From Haliotis asinina (Eukaryota; Mollusca; Gastropoda; Lepetellida; Haliotidae), in NCBI RefSeq assembly GCF_037392515.1, contig NC_090288.1, forward strand, positions 7,557,501 through 7,621,500: a stretch of 64,000 bases of DNA, given 5' to 3'. Under the pieces are notes generated by a model. It saw nothing but the letters and a program-made list of their open reading frames with translations. It did no database searches and was not told where the DNA came from. Below are positions 24,020 through 35,709 of the stretch, piece after piece. Position 1 is the stretch's first letter; each line of letters starts with the position of its first letter. Made by a program: the position numbers and the translations under genes.

Positions 24020-24350
24020 ACAGTCGCCAGAGAGCACAGAGAGAAGGCAGAGCGAACGTCAATGAAGGCACAAGGAGGCCACAACGGCCGGCCAAAAATC
24101 AAAGGCAATGCTGAATGGACGCCGTTACTTGCACATGATGGTATATAGAAGGCAGAGGGTAGACAGAGGGAATACAGAGAGGATGCTTGGACGCTCTTAG
24201 AACGCCATTAAAATGTCTAAATTGGCATCTTAAGTCGTACAAGAAAGGCACAAGGGATGCTAGAGCAGTTACAAAAGTTTGGCGACAGTTCTGCTCCTGG
24301 TAATTTTTAGAACGCAAACAGAAGGCAGAGAGACCGCGGCCAAGTGTACA
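24020..24350 (-). repeat. Dispersed repeat, relative of 5,780-6,110
   Basis: Inverted relative of the element in copy 1's intron, with the same succession of AGAAGGCAGAG and AAGGCACAAGG words. Its edges are near GGCCGCGG on one side. Non-coding. Confidence 0.6.
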
Positions 24351-24656
24351 GGGGGCAAAACTTGTGTACTCTCATAGTTAAGAAGCGGACGTAAACTAAC
24401 CGTGACACTGGATGATGCAATGACTCAACTCTCGGGCATATGTATGTTTAACAGTCTCCCTTCAAATGTAGATTTACTCTCTTCATGTGGACAGACATGT
24501 ATGCACCTTAAGAGACCAGAGTCTCTGTACATATTGTAATATAGACTTACAATAATAACGAGAAGAATCCGCAAAGTAATATGTCTGTAAACAAGCAATG
24601 GTAACGCATATAAGAATTTTTAGGACAGTAACAAAAGTGGCCAAGTTATAGATTAG

Positions 24657-24800
24657 TCTTCTTGAATGTTTTCCACGGAACGGTTCGGGATCATTACAGA
24701 TCTCTTCATCAGGTGAACATCACTTGATCTGAACATTCAGTGTGAGTTCTGTAGTGATCCCGAAACGTTGTGTGGAACTGATTAAAGAAGATTAATGACT
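24657..24800. repeat. Inverted repeat with ~48-bp arms and hammerhead-like core
   Basis: Left arm around TTCCACGGAACGGTTCGGGA pairs with right arm around CCCGAAACGTTGTGTGGAA, with about 45 bases between that themselves contain TCAGGTGA...TCACTTGA complementarity. On the minus strand 24,712-24,683 reads CTGATGA, a possible stem of about 19 bases, then GAAC, close to the conserved hammerhead ribozyme core CUGANGA...GAAAC. It stands directly before a LINE reverse transcriptase. Confidence 0.5.
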
Positions 24801-25595
24801 AAATGCTTCAGCCAATTATTTGACAGAGGCGTGTACCCAGATGAATGGGCTAAATCTGTCTTCACAATCATACATGAAAGTGGTAACAAATGATCTAGAT
24901 AATTATAGAGGTATTTCGATTATCAGTTTTTTGTATTTTGAATTCCAGACTTACTATGTGGTCTAACATGAGAAATATTATCCCTGAAACAAAGCCTGGT
25001 TTTCGGAAAGATTATTCCACTCAAGAGCGTGTATTCTTGTTTCATGCCATTATTATAAAGCAACTGTTAGTTCGTAAACATAAACTGTATATATCGTTTG
25101 TCGATTTTATGAAAGCGTTTAGCTCTGTGGATCATGTAAAGTTGCTTGAATGTCTTAGAAAACTTGGTGTAAATGGCAAAATGTACAGAATGGTTAAGTC
25201 TTATGTATTCCAACCTGATAGCTTGTGTCAAATGTAACGATGGCCTAACAGATTACTTTGATTGTCCAGTTCGAATTAGACAAGGTAGTGCTCTTAGTCC
25301 GAATCCTTTTTCGTTTTTTATTAATGAATTGTCTAAAAAAATACAACACTCGGGCAAACATGGCATTCAATTGTTTCCTGACATTGCTGAAATTTTACTG
25401 TCTCTGATACAGTTGTTGGGTTACAAAATCAAATTAATATCTTAGCGTCTTATTGTGACAAATGTTGTCTTGCTGTTAATATAAACAAAACTAAAATTTT
25501 TGTATTTCGTAGAGATGGACCCCTCTCTGCAAAAGAGATCTGGTTTTACAAAGGTAAAAGCATTTCTATGGCGAAGGATTATAAATATCTTGGTT
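24800..25595 (+). mobile_element. LINE reverse transcriptase remnant
   Basis: Frames reading YPDEWAKSVF, FVDFMKAFSSVDHVKLLECL, DCPVRIRQGSALSP, FSFFINELSK and DYKYLGLFS correspond in order to reverse-transcriptase blocks of non-LTR elements (entry segment, the FxDxxKAF block, the RQG-x3-SP block and the YLG block). Three or more frameshifts break the frame, and the catalytic YADD block has decayed (segment after HGIQLF). It is cut at 25,595 by a possible LTR. Which LINE clade is uncertain. Confidence 0.7.
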
Positions 25596-26156
25596 TGTTC
25601 TCCATCAGTTCGGGGACAGCGGTCAGGGACAGGACGACAAGCAAGTTGACCACAGAATGACCAGAGAAGGACTCTTGAAAGGATTCTTGAAGTACCCTCC
25701 TAAATTGCAGGACAAGCAGAAGACTCTCATAAACCGCAGTGACAACAGCAGTGAAAGATGGGGCGTGAAACAAGTGTTTAACCACCAAGTGGTGAAGCGA
25801 TGACGTATGCCCGACCCCTGGTTGACTGGTTGACTGGTCATGGGATATGAAGCAAATATAAACCCAGGACTCCGAGCCTTAAGAAGGGAGGCAGAAGGAG
25901 AGAGGCAGACACAGACACAGTCTCGGTAGCTGTCCGGTGTACACGCCAGCCAGTTTGGACTCAGACCTGGTCCTAACGTCTCTCTGGGCCTATGATAGGA
26001 GTGAGTGAGTGAGTTAATATTTGACGTCACATCGGCAATATTGCAGCCATATCGTGACGAGAGCATTTAACGAGTACCTATGATAGGACAGGTGTCCTGC
26101 TTGGAATAAAATATCCACATCCTTGTACTTCTGGTGTTGTCTCTTACTTTGTTACA
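25596..26156 (+). mobile_element. Possible solo LTR
   Basis: It starts TGTTCTCC at the point where LINE coding sequence stops and ends CTTTGTTACA, so TG...CA ends are present. A TATA-like AATATAAACC lies at about 25,855 and AATAAA at about 26,105, in the order expected for a U3-R-U5 layout. Beyond 26,156 sequence homologous to copy 3 (from about 41,460) begins. I could not find a clear target-site duplication. A 76-bp SINE-like insert is nested inside. The gag-pol part is absent. Confidence 0.35.
26001..26076 (-). mobile_element. 76-bp SINE-like element with 12-bp target duplication
   Basis: The 12 bases CCTATGATAGGA stand immediately on both sides (25,989-26,000 and 26,077-26,088), a perfect duplication. 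The element runs from GTGAGTGAGTGAG to GAGCATTTAACGAGTA and contains ACATCGGCAATATTGC. Longer family members lie at 42,429-42,880 and 57,180-57,320. Read on the minus strand it ends in an ACTC-type tail like the larger SINE. Confidence 0.75.
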
Positions 26157-27189
26157 ATAATAATCTAGCGTCGCAACGTCTGTGTGTGATCCCACATCCT
26201 GATTGAACAACATGCAAGATCTGACCAAGAGTAACAGTTTTAACGTAATCACACAATATTCTGAAAGTTTGTGGTCAAAGAAGATTGAGAACATTCATGA
26301 ACATTCACATAAATTCACATCCACTCTTCACGCTAAGACGGGGGTCCTACTCTCCAAATGAGCACAATGTATGCAGCCCATTTTGGTGTCCCCCGACTTG
26401 ACAGTACTGGGCAGGAATACTGCTTAAAACGGCGCGAAACCAACGTGCTCACTCACTTCAAATACCTTACTGCTAATGCAAACAAAGAAAAACTTCCCTT
26501 TAGGCATGCCACTCACTCTTTCAAAATCAGACCTTTGTAACTTTGATCATTCGGTTGTCTATCTTGGGTAGAGAAATGGGTCTTCAGAAACAAACTCTTG
26601 TGGCTAATGGGATTAGTGGGACGGGCTCGCAGACTTATTATCACTTGTCATCCTCTTCCAACTGCACAGAGCGATGATGATGTTAAGATTAGAGTGTGTG
26701 CTTCGTAACCGATTGTCTACAGCCCGCCTTCACAAAGCCGGAATACTAAATAAATACACAGTTACGTAAAATTCACATTCAGTTGCTCTGGTGCTATTAT
26801 TAGTAGCAGCTATCCAAATAATGTTATTTTATCTCTAAATTGTGAGAGCGAAATAAATGTCATTCATGTAAAGATAATAGTTAGCTATCAAGAGACCAGA
26901 GCCTTGATATTTCCTCCTTCACGTGCATTTTACAAGGGCTATATTTTACTCCCAATGAAAGGGAAATGTGCTTTCTGGAAATCTCTAAAGTTGCAAAAAT
27001 ATTTATCGTATGTTTTACAAACTATGATGGAGATATATAATTTATGCTAATAACATGCCAGTTTATGTGACACATCAATTAACTTGAACACCAACTTTAA
27101 AAGAATGAAAACACGAACACTAAAAGACAAATTTCAAGGTGTGACAGCGATGTGCAGGTAGTTTAGTCATAGAGGGTTTCATCCTCTGA

Positions 27190-27412
27190 AGTGAGTGAGT
27201 GAGTTTAGTTTTACGCTGCACTCAGCAATATTCCAGCTATATGGCGGCGGTCTGTAAATAATCGCATCTGGACCAGACAATCCAGTGATCAACAACATGA
27301 GCATCGATCTGCGCAATTGGGATCCGATGACACGTGTCAACCAAGTCAGCGAGCCTGACCACCCGATCCCGTTAGTCGCCTCTAACAAGCACAGTCGCCT
27401 CTGAAGAGTGTG
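27190..27412 (-). mobile_element. SINE 3' of lectin copy 2
   Basis: Starts with GTGAGTGAGTGAG after CCTCTGAA, and CCTCTGAA recurs where the element ends, giving a probable 8-bp target duplication. It lacks the promoter-side segment present in the full copy at 42,457-42,726 (it stops at CGCCTCT, then AACAAGCACAGTCG). It lies just 3' of pseudo-exon 3. Confidence 0.75.
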
Positions 27413-27544
27413 ATGATCACTAAAGTTGCCTATTCCGTGAATTCTGTAGCGGCAAGACACACTACCAGTAATTTCACATTATGCCCATTGATTTCAAACG
27501 TCCTTCAAGGCGTAGTACTTTCTTTGCCACTTTGGTTTGTCGTG

Positions 27545-27720
27545 TCACAGGAGTTTCTTGTAACCTTTGTTGGAGGCGACGTAATTATCTTCCTCAGAGT
27601 AATTTTTGGGGTAACCTGGCCCCCAGGCGAAGTAGGTCATAGGTCGACCATAGTGGAATATCCATTTTCTTTCATTTGCCGCATCTGAGCCATCGAAAAA
27701 GTAGCTTACTGTCTGTGTTC
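27545..27720 (-). pseudogene. Lectin copy 2, exon 3 (broken)
   Basis: Second half of a C-type lectin-like domain. The acceptor TTTTTCAG at 27,721 is intact and the frame (phase 1) reads SYFFDGSDAANERKWIF and RPMTYFAWGPGYPKN, closely matching copy 3. At 27,545-27,547 a TGA stands where copy 3 has TGG, the tryptophan of the WND-like motif, ending the frame about 20 codons early. Downstream the position of the terminal disulfide cysteine is also lost (segment KYYALKD instead of KWYVCQKD). The domain could not fold normally. Confidence 0.75.
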
Positions 27721-28402
27721 CTGAAAAATGTGAACAAGAACTTTTTTCTTTTGAAGTGAAAATGATTAATTTTGATAAACGAATTCATGTGTAACTAACA
27801 AAAGGAAATATAAATACTGGACATGATCCAGATTGTAAGAGTTCAATAACACGTAATTTTGGGGACTTTTGGGGATTCAGTGAGTCTTGTTTGTCTGCCA
27901 AAATGTAGTTTCAAATCCCGATACGTGTCATCTGAGCAACATTTGTCTTGAAAGAAAGTATGAGCTGAGTTTGTCTCACAACAAAACTCGCCGTACACAG
28001 ATCCAGACTCACAATTGTTGAGTAAAAACAACAGGGGCTACCGGAGCCAATAATGCTTTGAATGAACGAGGTCAGGGAGAAAACGACGCAGCGATGAACA
28101 TTCTGCTTTAAACGTACCTTAATAATACCATGAGAGGCTAACTTGTTATCAATGTTCATGTGAAGTTTCCAAGAATGTTTCGCTTGCACATTGTGATTTC
28201 CTTACTCTAAGGTTGCAGAAGCCTCAAATATCTTCCATGAATATACAGAAAGTCCTTTTGTTATCAAATTAAAATTGTCTGGTTAATCTGCCACAGAGGG
28301 AGTTTGAGGATGTTTTGCTGTAGCCGTCTTAGCATGGATAATTGAAACAAGAACAAAATAGAAATGAAACAAAAGAAAGGGTAAAATTCTCCATCTACAA
28401 AC

Positions 28403-28582
28403 GTGATGACGATGTGATCTGCTTGGCGATGTGGTTCTGCTTGTCCTCTCTGTCAATAACAACAAGGTGTTCACCTCTTGAAGTACAGTTAGCAATACCA
28501 TCGTCGTAGAAGATCTTGTCAGGATGCAGCTGGTAGCAGAAGTTGAGGAGACGGTTGTGGACGTATCCAAATGAGCAAGCGC
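28403..28582 (-). pseudogene. Lectin copy 2, exon 2 (damaged acceptor)
   Basis: First half of the lectin domain, reading CSFGYVHNRLLNFCYQL then GIANCTSRGEHLVVIDRED. It aligns base for base with the 180-bp exon of copy 3, but the intron end is TTTTAA where copy 3 has TTTTAG. The next usable AG is one base downstream, which would put the exon out of frame. The donor is changed from CAG|GT to CAC|GT but keeps GT. This is one of three lesions in this gene copy. Confidence 0.75.
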
Positions 28583-28939
28583 TTAAAATACACAATATCA
28601 GTTACACATGGTAAACAAAGCAAACCCTGCAAACCCCCTTGCTTTTAACTACCAAAGAGCCATTTACATCAAATCACAATAATGTATGCATGATCACTTT
28701 TTGAGCATGCGGGCGGATCATGCTTTTGTTTTATGCACGTGCTGAGATCACGTGCGAGCAATCACGTTCAGCACACGTTGACATCGTTAAGGAAATATGT
28801 GTCGCTGAACTGCGTAGTGTACAACTTGGAAAATCGATTCATTACGTTGTTGGTAAACAGAAAAGGGGCTCTCCATTTAGCAGCTGCTCAAAGGTATTGT
28901 GCTACTTGATGTTTTGTCATTTTGTGCTATTGCTAAAAG

Positions 28940-29490
28940 ACATTACTTGTCATCCATCTACTTTCAGGCGATTGGCAAGAAGAAGGAAAACACAATAATT
29001 TCTGAAAATTTGAATTACTTGTCAAGTGTAGCAAATAGTAAAGGATGCATGGAGTTTTGGAAACAAATTAAATATCTCACTGCTAGTGAACGTCATAAAA
29101 TGATTTAATACAAAGCGAATGGTTTACATTCTTAAAAGATCTGGTAATTCTTCTGATGGTCAAACGTTCTTTGTAACACATTTTCCTTGAAGCTAATGAT
29201 AGTTTGCCTTGTGAAAAATGTTTGAAGATTGATATGTTAGCAGATACCAACCGGCCAGTAGGAGAATGTATTAAAACAAAATCTGAAATTAATCGGGCAA
29301 GTCACCTGCAACAGATGGCATTCCTCCAGAATTCACAAACAATGCACACTCTCTTGCTGTTCATTTATATATGTTTTTTTAATGTGGTTTTAGATTCCAG
29401 AGTATTTCTCTGCTTGGAACGATCATATTGCTTGAGCATCGACATGGATATATGCACGATACAAGAATGCTATTGTTATTATTTTACATA
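28940..29490 (+). mobile_element. Fossil LINE piece, copy 2 of 3
   Basis: Counterpart of 2,060-2,420 and 44,560-45,250. Short frames recall LINE sequence (KEFWKQIKYLTASERHKM, then AMPCEKCLKIDMLAD), with several stops. It was present before the locus was triplicated. Confidence 0.5.
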
Positions 29491-29553
29491 GATTACAATG
29501 CAGCAGAGAGGGTTTGGGTGATCCTGGCACAATCCGGCTGGTAAGACTCATCA

Positions 29554-30345
29554 TCAGCTCAGGACCCTTGCCCCATCTACACATAGCCCAGACAGCGAAT
29601 GGAACTTCTTCCAGGAAACACTGCCTAGTCGAACGCACCAAGAACTTTCAGGAGGATATGAAGGCTCCCCAACACTGCAGCCATCTCCATTACCCAGAGT
29701 GTCAGAAGGGTTGTGCTCCCGGTGGAGAACCCGGGAACTCTCCTGATCTTCGCCAAGAGTTCCGGTGGTACCAAACCAAGGGCATCGAGAACAAATGGGA
29801 GGAAGCCTGACGACAGTGTACTTGGGATGCAAGCGAGACATTTCAAAGGCGAAGTCCGCATATTAATCGTCTTTTCCTGAATCTTGGCAGTCACATTGCT
29901 GTTAAAAGGGACAGAATATTCAATGATATAAATAAATTCATTGGCTTTATCTTAAAGAACAAGATCAGGTACGTTGACTGGAATTCGTCTCAGGCTGTAT
30001 ATTGGCCCATTCCAGAGAAGTTACAAAACATCATTTTCCAGGACGCCCTGGACATGTTCAGGGTCGTACCATGGATGGAACTTGGGGTCAAAGCCAGACG
30101 ATAGTAAAAGCAGCGAGCCATGCCATCATGTCTTTTAAGATATGCTGTTTGTGCCAAGGAAGAGCATCCACTGACAATTAGTTGGACAGTCTCTGAATTC
30201 ATTGCATAGTCGACATTTCATGTCGACATTTTGATTAAGAATCACATTCTGGCGACTGCGAGTGGGAAGTGACTGGTCCTGAGCAGCAAGAAAGGAGCCC
30301 TCAGTTTCACATTTGACACCAGCTGACTTCATTCAGGCGAAGGAG
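29554..30345 (-). mobile_element. C-terminal remnant of a retroelement polyprotein
   Basis: Minus-strand frames read AAQDQSLPTRSRQNVIL, a CRLCNE zinc-like cluster, and near 29,640-29,800 VLDALGLVPPELLAKI with a TLLTLWVMEM block. I associate this succession with the C-terminus of a common invertebrate non-LTR reverse-transcriptase protein. It is split over three frames with stops. It follows the Tc1 remnant directly and is absent from copies 1 and 3, so both are private to copy 2's intron. Confidence 0.55.
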
Positions 30346-31250
30346 TCGGTTGGATAGCTGTTATGTTTCACACACTGATTGTACACGATGCATTGGCTTC
30401 TCAGACAGCTTCCCCACAAAGGACGGACTCTGGGCAGACTTGGTGAAGGAATTCAGCTGGTTTATTACCATCGCTGTACCGCCGATCATTATTATTATTC
30501 TACCAGGACCAACATTCTGGAACACCATACGGCTCTATTTGTGATTGGGAGAAACAGCACCCCACATCATTATACTCCAAACGAGTCTCTTCCAGGACAC
30601 AATCATGTGCAAAACACTCTCCGCGTCGTCGCCTCTCTCTCACTCTGCCATCAGCCGTCGAGACAAAATACCTGCTCTAGTCGGAGAAGACTACAGTTCG
30701 CCACTCCCGGTAACGCCAGTTCCGATGATGTGTGGCCCACGAGAGACAAGCATGAAGATTTCGAAAAGTAATGGTTGGACCCCGATAAGGCCTGCGACAT
30801 CTGACGCTTTCTGCCTCAAACGCCTCCGCCCTGTGTCCACGCCGATTGCTTTCTGGTAATTGCGAATGGTTGTACGTGCACTTTCCGTAGCCCTAACGAA
30901 ACGATTTTAATAACGGACAATCTGCCGATTTTGCCTCAACGTTGTCATAGGCGGTTTGCCACTGACAGGACGGTCGGCTGTGCTTCCAGTGGCTTGGACT
31001 CGTTATAGTTCGAACATGAACAGAAAAATGATTTGCAACATGTCTTGCAGTCTGGCCAACAGTCAGTTTTTCTAAATGGTGCAGGAATGTATCACCTCCC
31101 TTTGCTGGCTCCGCATTCTCACGATAGCCCATCAGCTAAGCAAACGTTACAACTGCTAAACTTGCCAGTGTCAACAAAGATAGCGGTCGCAGCTGCGAAG
31201 GTTTGTTCGCAGTGCGACTCTGATTTGGGGGAAATCATACAGACACACTG
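30346..31250 (-). mobile_element. Tc1/mariner transposase remnant
   Basis: On the minus strand GQTARHVANHFSVHVRTI is the helix-turn-helix DNA-binding start of a Tc1-like transposase, followed in shifting frames by DRPVSGKP-type (GRPR hook) sequence, SARTTIRN, and near 30,590 an AHDCVLEETRLEY segment that corresponds to the region before the catalytic GGI block. Many frameshifts are present. The end toward 31,250 is the part shared with 440-650. Confidence 0.7.
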
Positions 31251-31814
31251 ATAGGTCCAAAGCATATTCAGTGATGAGAATACCGAGTCCGAATACAGTC
31301 CATGTTAGAGCGTACATGAAATTTTTACATGAGCTTTCAAATATATACTCACAAGTTCAACAATTTCCCCGTTTACATTTTGAGACACTGAATTCTGTAG
31401 GTTTAATACATGGGTCGAATTTGGCAAATGTCAATATGTGTTTTAAGTTACGGCTTTGGCGTTTACTTTTTATCATAGTTACATTTGCCATAATTCAATT
31501 CATTTTAATATCAGCATTTAAGATTGGAACATTTTGTCTTATGATATGAAAAAGTCCCGGATTCCTGGGGTTGTGTGTTGACTCATTGGTCAGATTGACA
31601 GCAGTATTTATTTGTTTATCACGAACTTTCAACGGTGTCTTTCTGTCTATGTTCATTGATTTCTTTATTCCATCTTTCACAAGTAGAACTGGGTACCCAC
31701 GGGACTGTATGATCTTAATTCTTCAAGTAGTATATTCCTTGTCCGTATTTGAAACAAAATCATGCAGATACGCCTTGCTAACTTATATGGAATGCTTCTC
31801 TTTATATCTCTGTT
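31251..31814. other. No gene seen
   Basis: AT-rich sequence in the intron of pseudogene copy 2. The 31,571-31,855 plus-strand frame (94 codons) is hydrophobic-rich by base composition only; no paralogue or domain was recognised. Confidence 0.35.
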
Positions 31815-32110
31815 ATCGAGGTACACATTCACAGCTTGATGGACTAGGACACTGAGTCACAGTAATTTGTCAAAGTTCACTGCATGTTGCTGTACCCGCA
31901 ACTAGGCTTTTACGCGTATTCATGTGACCACCATCTGGTCATATATCAACGGATTTGTGGGTTCCTTTAAGTGCACAGGACTGGGTACCGTGCACCAGGC
32001 ACTGTGACAATTCTGCAAGTGTCTGCACACGAAGTTGACTCCAGCGTTTTTACACACGGTCACAGGTGGGCTCTGTCCAGATATTAACCCAGCTTGCCCA
32101 CACCGACTAT
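31815..32110 (+). repeat. Dispersed repeat (TGTACCCGCAACTAGG family)
   Basis: Aligns with 40,310-40,630 over GCTGTACCCGCAACTAGG, TTTAAGTGCACAGG and CGGTCACAGGTGGGCTC. A third member is at 59,425-59,625. Non-coding and dispersed; probably a SINE or a non-autonomous DNA element. Confidence 0.65.
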
Positions 32111-32610
32111 GATGACTACCATTCTTTCATGCACGAAATGCCAATACATTGTCCTACATAGTTACAGTGCTGGAACGTTTATTTGTGTTGATTTATATAA
32201 CAGAAACAACTGGTCAATGATGCTTTGAATTTGCGTTTCTTTTATGGAAGAGTATACTGTCTTCACTATCTAATTGACTTGTCCTGGAAACACACCAAAG
32301 AGATCCAGGAAGTTTCAATGAAACCCATCCAGTAGTTTTTGAGTAAAGATGATGAACACACACACAGAGGGTTGAATGCATTCCCTCTGCAACGCATCAA
32401 AACTTCTGGTTTGGCAGAAGGAGGTTTGATTATATTGAGTATAATGCATACATATATTTTTGAGATTCATAACATATGATGGTAGTTGTATAGCACATCA
32501 CACAAGGTGCACTTTGATATTCTACATGTCTAAGATGTGTCACATTGACGTTGCAGTTCGATTGTGGGTACCGATGTCCAGTCACCCCAGAATGTCACTA
32601 ATAGTCATCC

Positions 32611-32700
32611 ATAAAAAAACCAAAAAAAACCCCAAAACAAACAAACAAAACAAAACAAAAACAAAAACAAAAAAACAAAACAAAAACAAAACAACGTATT
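32611..32700. repeat. CAAAA-rich low-complexity tract
   Basis: About 90 bp of A-rich sequence interrupted by single Cs. It could be the tail of a retroposed element. The lysine/asparagine-rich frame crossing it (32,460-32,723) is an artefact. Confidence 0.85.
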
Positions 32701-33509
32701 TGCTACATAAGCCCCTGAACTGAAACCTTGTTCCCACTGCCACTCTTCAACTTTGGCTACGAATGAGGTCTAGCTAAAATATGGAAAGTGAAAATTACCA
32801 TTAACATTGAGTTGAGATCAAGCATATCTGGCAAAATTTCTTATGTTGTTCAGTACATATGGTTCGGTCATTTACCTGAGTGTTCTTTGTCTCAGAATCA
32901 TTCTTTTCTTGTCGGATTATTTCAATTATGTGTCCAGCTATACTGGAACAGTGCCTGGAGTGGCGTTCATATAAGCCACTAGGCTTGTTCGCCCAAAATA
33001 GGTTTAAACCCATCTCGATCAGAGGTAAACTAAACGATGGAAAGTTTAACAGGGTTTCGAGCGATCACATTGTTCTTATTAAGATGGCGTAGTGCTATAG
33101 AGCAGTAATGAAACGAGATCTTCACGTTCGTGTCTCTCCATGGTCTCTAGCGATCTACATCGATCCATTGATGTTCATTTGTATTGTTGCGTGTATACGG
33201 TAGAGATAGAGATTATTACGTGCACATTTCATGATTAAATCTGGAATAATCTAGTTATGTTAATGCCCTTTCCGACAGGTACATAAATTGCCTAAATTTG
33301 TTTGGATAAATGAGGGAGACGTTACTATACTGTCACGATATTCGGCCCATGAAATACGGCCTATATGGCTGTAAACTGTAACTCATTCACTCACACACAT
33401 TATGGTTTGTGTCAGTCTCCTCGATGTTTTGTCTTGTTACTCTCGTTAACGGCGCATGATCAATGCCAAAACATTGGAATAATTCTGTATGCATAATCGC
33501 AAGCATCAC

Positions 33510-33825
33510 CTGCTGTTAAGCTGTAATATTCGGTTCCTGTCTCTTTGTCCCCGTCCTTAGGCGACATGAACAACACGTCATGGAACTGGCACCGTCGGTG
33601 TTGCCGTCTGTAAAAGACAGACACGCAAGCATTGTTCTGGAGACACAGAAGTACACACTGTATACGACTGTAAATATTGGTAATTTCAAACATGAAAGGT
33701 TCTGAGACAACGCGACCGTCAAAACATCTCCATGTAACTGCAAATCCCGAATTAATGCATTGTATTAAAGTTGATGCATATTTCACCAGACACAGGAAAA
33801 GTAGCGTCCGAAACACTGCGTCCAT
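33510..33825 (-). pseudogene. Lectin copy 2, exon 1 (PAN/apple, promoter lost)
   Basis: The reading frame of 105 codons plus one base is still open: signal peptide MDAVFRTLLFLCLVKYAST, then the PAN/apple-like module with the same four-cysteine spacing as copies 1 and 3 plus one extra cysteine at residue 24 and another in WRCFDGR. The donor is CAG|GTGATG. Upstream, homology to copies 1 and 3 stops after GTGACTGGTATCTGG (about 33,845), so the start site and promoter are replaced by unrelated sequence. With the lesions in exons 2 and 3 I call the copy a pseudogene, though exon 1 alone looks recently constrained. Confidence 0.72.
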
Positions 33826-34559
33826 CTGAGCCAGATACCAGTCACAAAGGACTTTTATGTTTTACCCTTGTCAACAAGATAACTCAAGAGCCGTTCACTG
33901 AATTTTGTTCCGTATTCAACACTGAATCTTTATCAAGGAAATCGCAAACTCAATTTTCAACATCATAGCGAAACTTGAATATTTCAGCACGTCAACCTTG
34001 TCAGCGAGATATCTCAAGAACATTTCACTGGATTTTCTGCATAGATCTTCAAGATTTCTCTTGAATAATTTTCCTACTCATAGGCATCCACGCAAAGCAT
34101 ATGAAATGCTGTATTCATTGGATACTGTTGATCACCATACATTGGAATCATCGGTTAAGCAAGTTTTATTAACCTCCGGCTTTGGTTACGCTTAGGGTGT
34201 GTTAGAGTGTTTGCAGTGTTGGTGTATTTCTTCAGAATTTAAGCAAAAAGGAAAGAGTCTTCATCTTGATATTAGAATGGTTTGAAATTACATTTCTTAA
34301 TCTCGATAGGCTCAGTGATTCTCAATTCTCGGGTGGTAATGAATCGCACAATTTAACGAAATCTGGAAGAAATCTACAGTTTATTGTCTGAAGATTTGAT
34401 TGCGCAGATTATAACCAACGACATCTGATAGTCTAGTCTAGTTACTAATAACATGCCACGGTGCTATCAACTATTTTGTAAAACATGGTTAGTTTATGAA
34501 GCATCTTCTCCGACACAGCTAATGACAATTAGTTTCTTTGTATATTTGTTTTCATCGTT

Positions 34560-34965
34560 CATTACAATAGCATTTACCTCGGGATGATCATGATAGCATA
34601 TAAAACACATAACGACGTATCGTCCACATTACTCATTATACCGTCAATGTATTATTTATATGAATAATAAATACGAGCGGCACCAAAACTGAACCCTGAG
34701 GTACTCCGGCGAAAACAGCCCTATTATGAGATCTAAATCCATTAATTACGACACTGTTTTCAAGATGACGTTCAAACCATTTTATTAAAATACCGTTTAT
34801 ACCATATCTTTCTGATTTATAAATAATACCCCTGTGCCAAACTCTGTCGAATGCTTTGCTTACATCACAAAATACTGCTCTAATTTCTTATCCTTTAGCT
34901 ACAACACCGGCAACAAAATCTTATGAATACGTCAGTTGATTAACAATAGAATCTCCTGGTTTGGG
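34560..34965 (-). mobile_element. LINE reverse transcriptase core remnant
   Basis: Minus-strand frames read AVFCDVSKAFDRVWHRG, GINGILIKWFERHLEN, FAGVPQGSVL and VDDTSLCVLY, the canonical reverse-transcriptase blocks of CR1/Jockey-type LINEs in order. The catalytic block has V in place of the usual aromatic-A before DD. Stops and a frameshift are present. No endonuclease part was found nearby. Confidence 0.8.
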
Positions 34966-35709
34966 GATTGGGAAACTATGGGATTGGGATTGGGGATGAG
35001 AAACTATGTCATTATCTCTAGAATAATTGAAGACGTGATTTGAAAACGCACTTTGAAAAAAAGTATGTGTGTGCAACCAGTGTATAAAGGAACAGTCATT
35101 AATACTACGTTTTTGGGAACAGGGACAACAAAGGCTTCATTCGTAACTTGAGGAAAGACATTTTCAGAAAGGGATTGGTTAGAGACATCTGATAGGGGTC
35201 AGCTAAAAATCGAGCGTTTATTTGCAGAAAGATATTGGAAATTCCACCTTTGTAGTGTCTGCTGAAGACAAAAATATCATAAACTTCGTTTGGATACAGA
35301 TAAACGGATAATGAATTATCAGTCTACAAAACAGTTTTATTTTTCAATATTCCTGTCTGGATACAAAAATTTTGTTTGATTTGTGAAATATTCATTTATT
35401 ATACTTCGGTGCTATCCTCATAAAGTTGATCATTATTAAATACTGGAGGAAAGAAGTTTAATGAAGACTTGCCGTTTGTATAATTTCTAATCAACGCCAC
35501 AAGACTTTGGTGAACGCTTGATATAAAATAATTTACCATTTTGAATCCCAATCAAAAGTTCATCGGCAAGGCCTTTGATGTCGGCTGACCTGTAGATTTC
35601 TCTTGTATGAGTGACTGTGTTAGGTATATTCCTTCACGGTAATATGCAGGTGATCACTTCATAAACGTAAGTAAACTCTGCATATGTCCAAATTGAATTA
35701 ACATTTTTT
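34966..35709. other. No gene seen
   Basis: AT-rich sequence between two LINE remnants, with no frame over 60 codons of credible composition. The GGGATTGGG repeats near 34,970-35,000 are a local duplication. Confidence 0.35.

Noticed and set aside
32460..32723. A lysine/asparagine-rich small protein
   Set aside because: The second half is translation of a CAAAA low-complexity tract.
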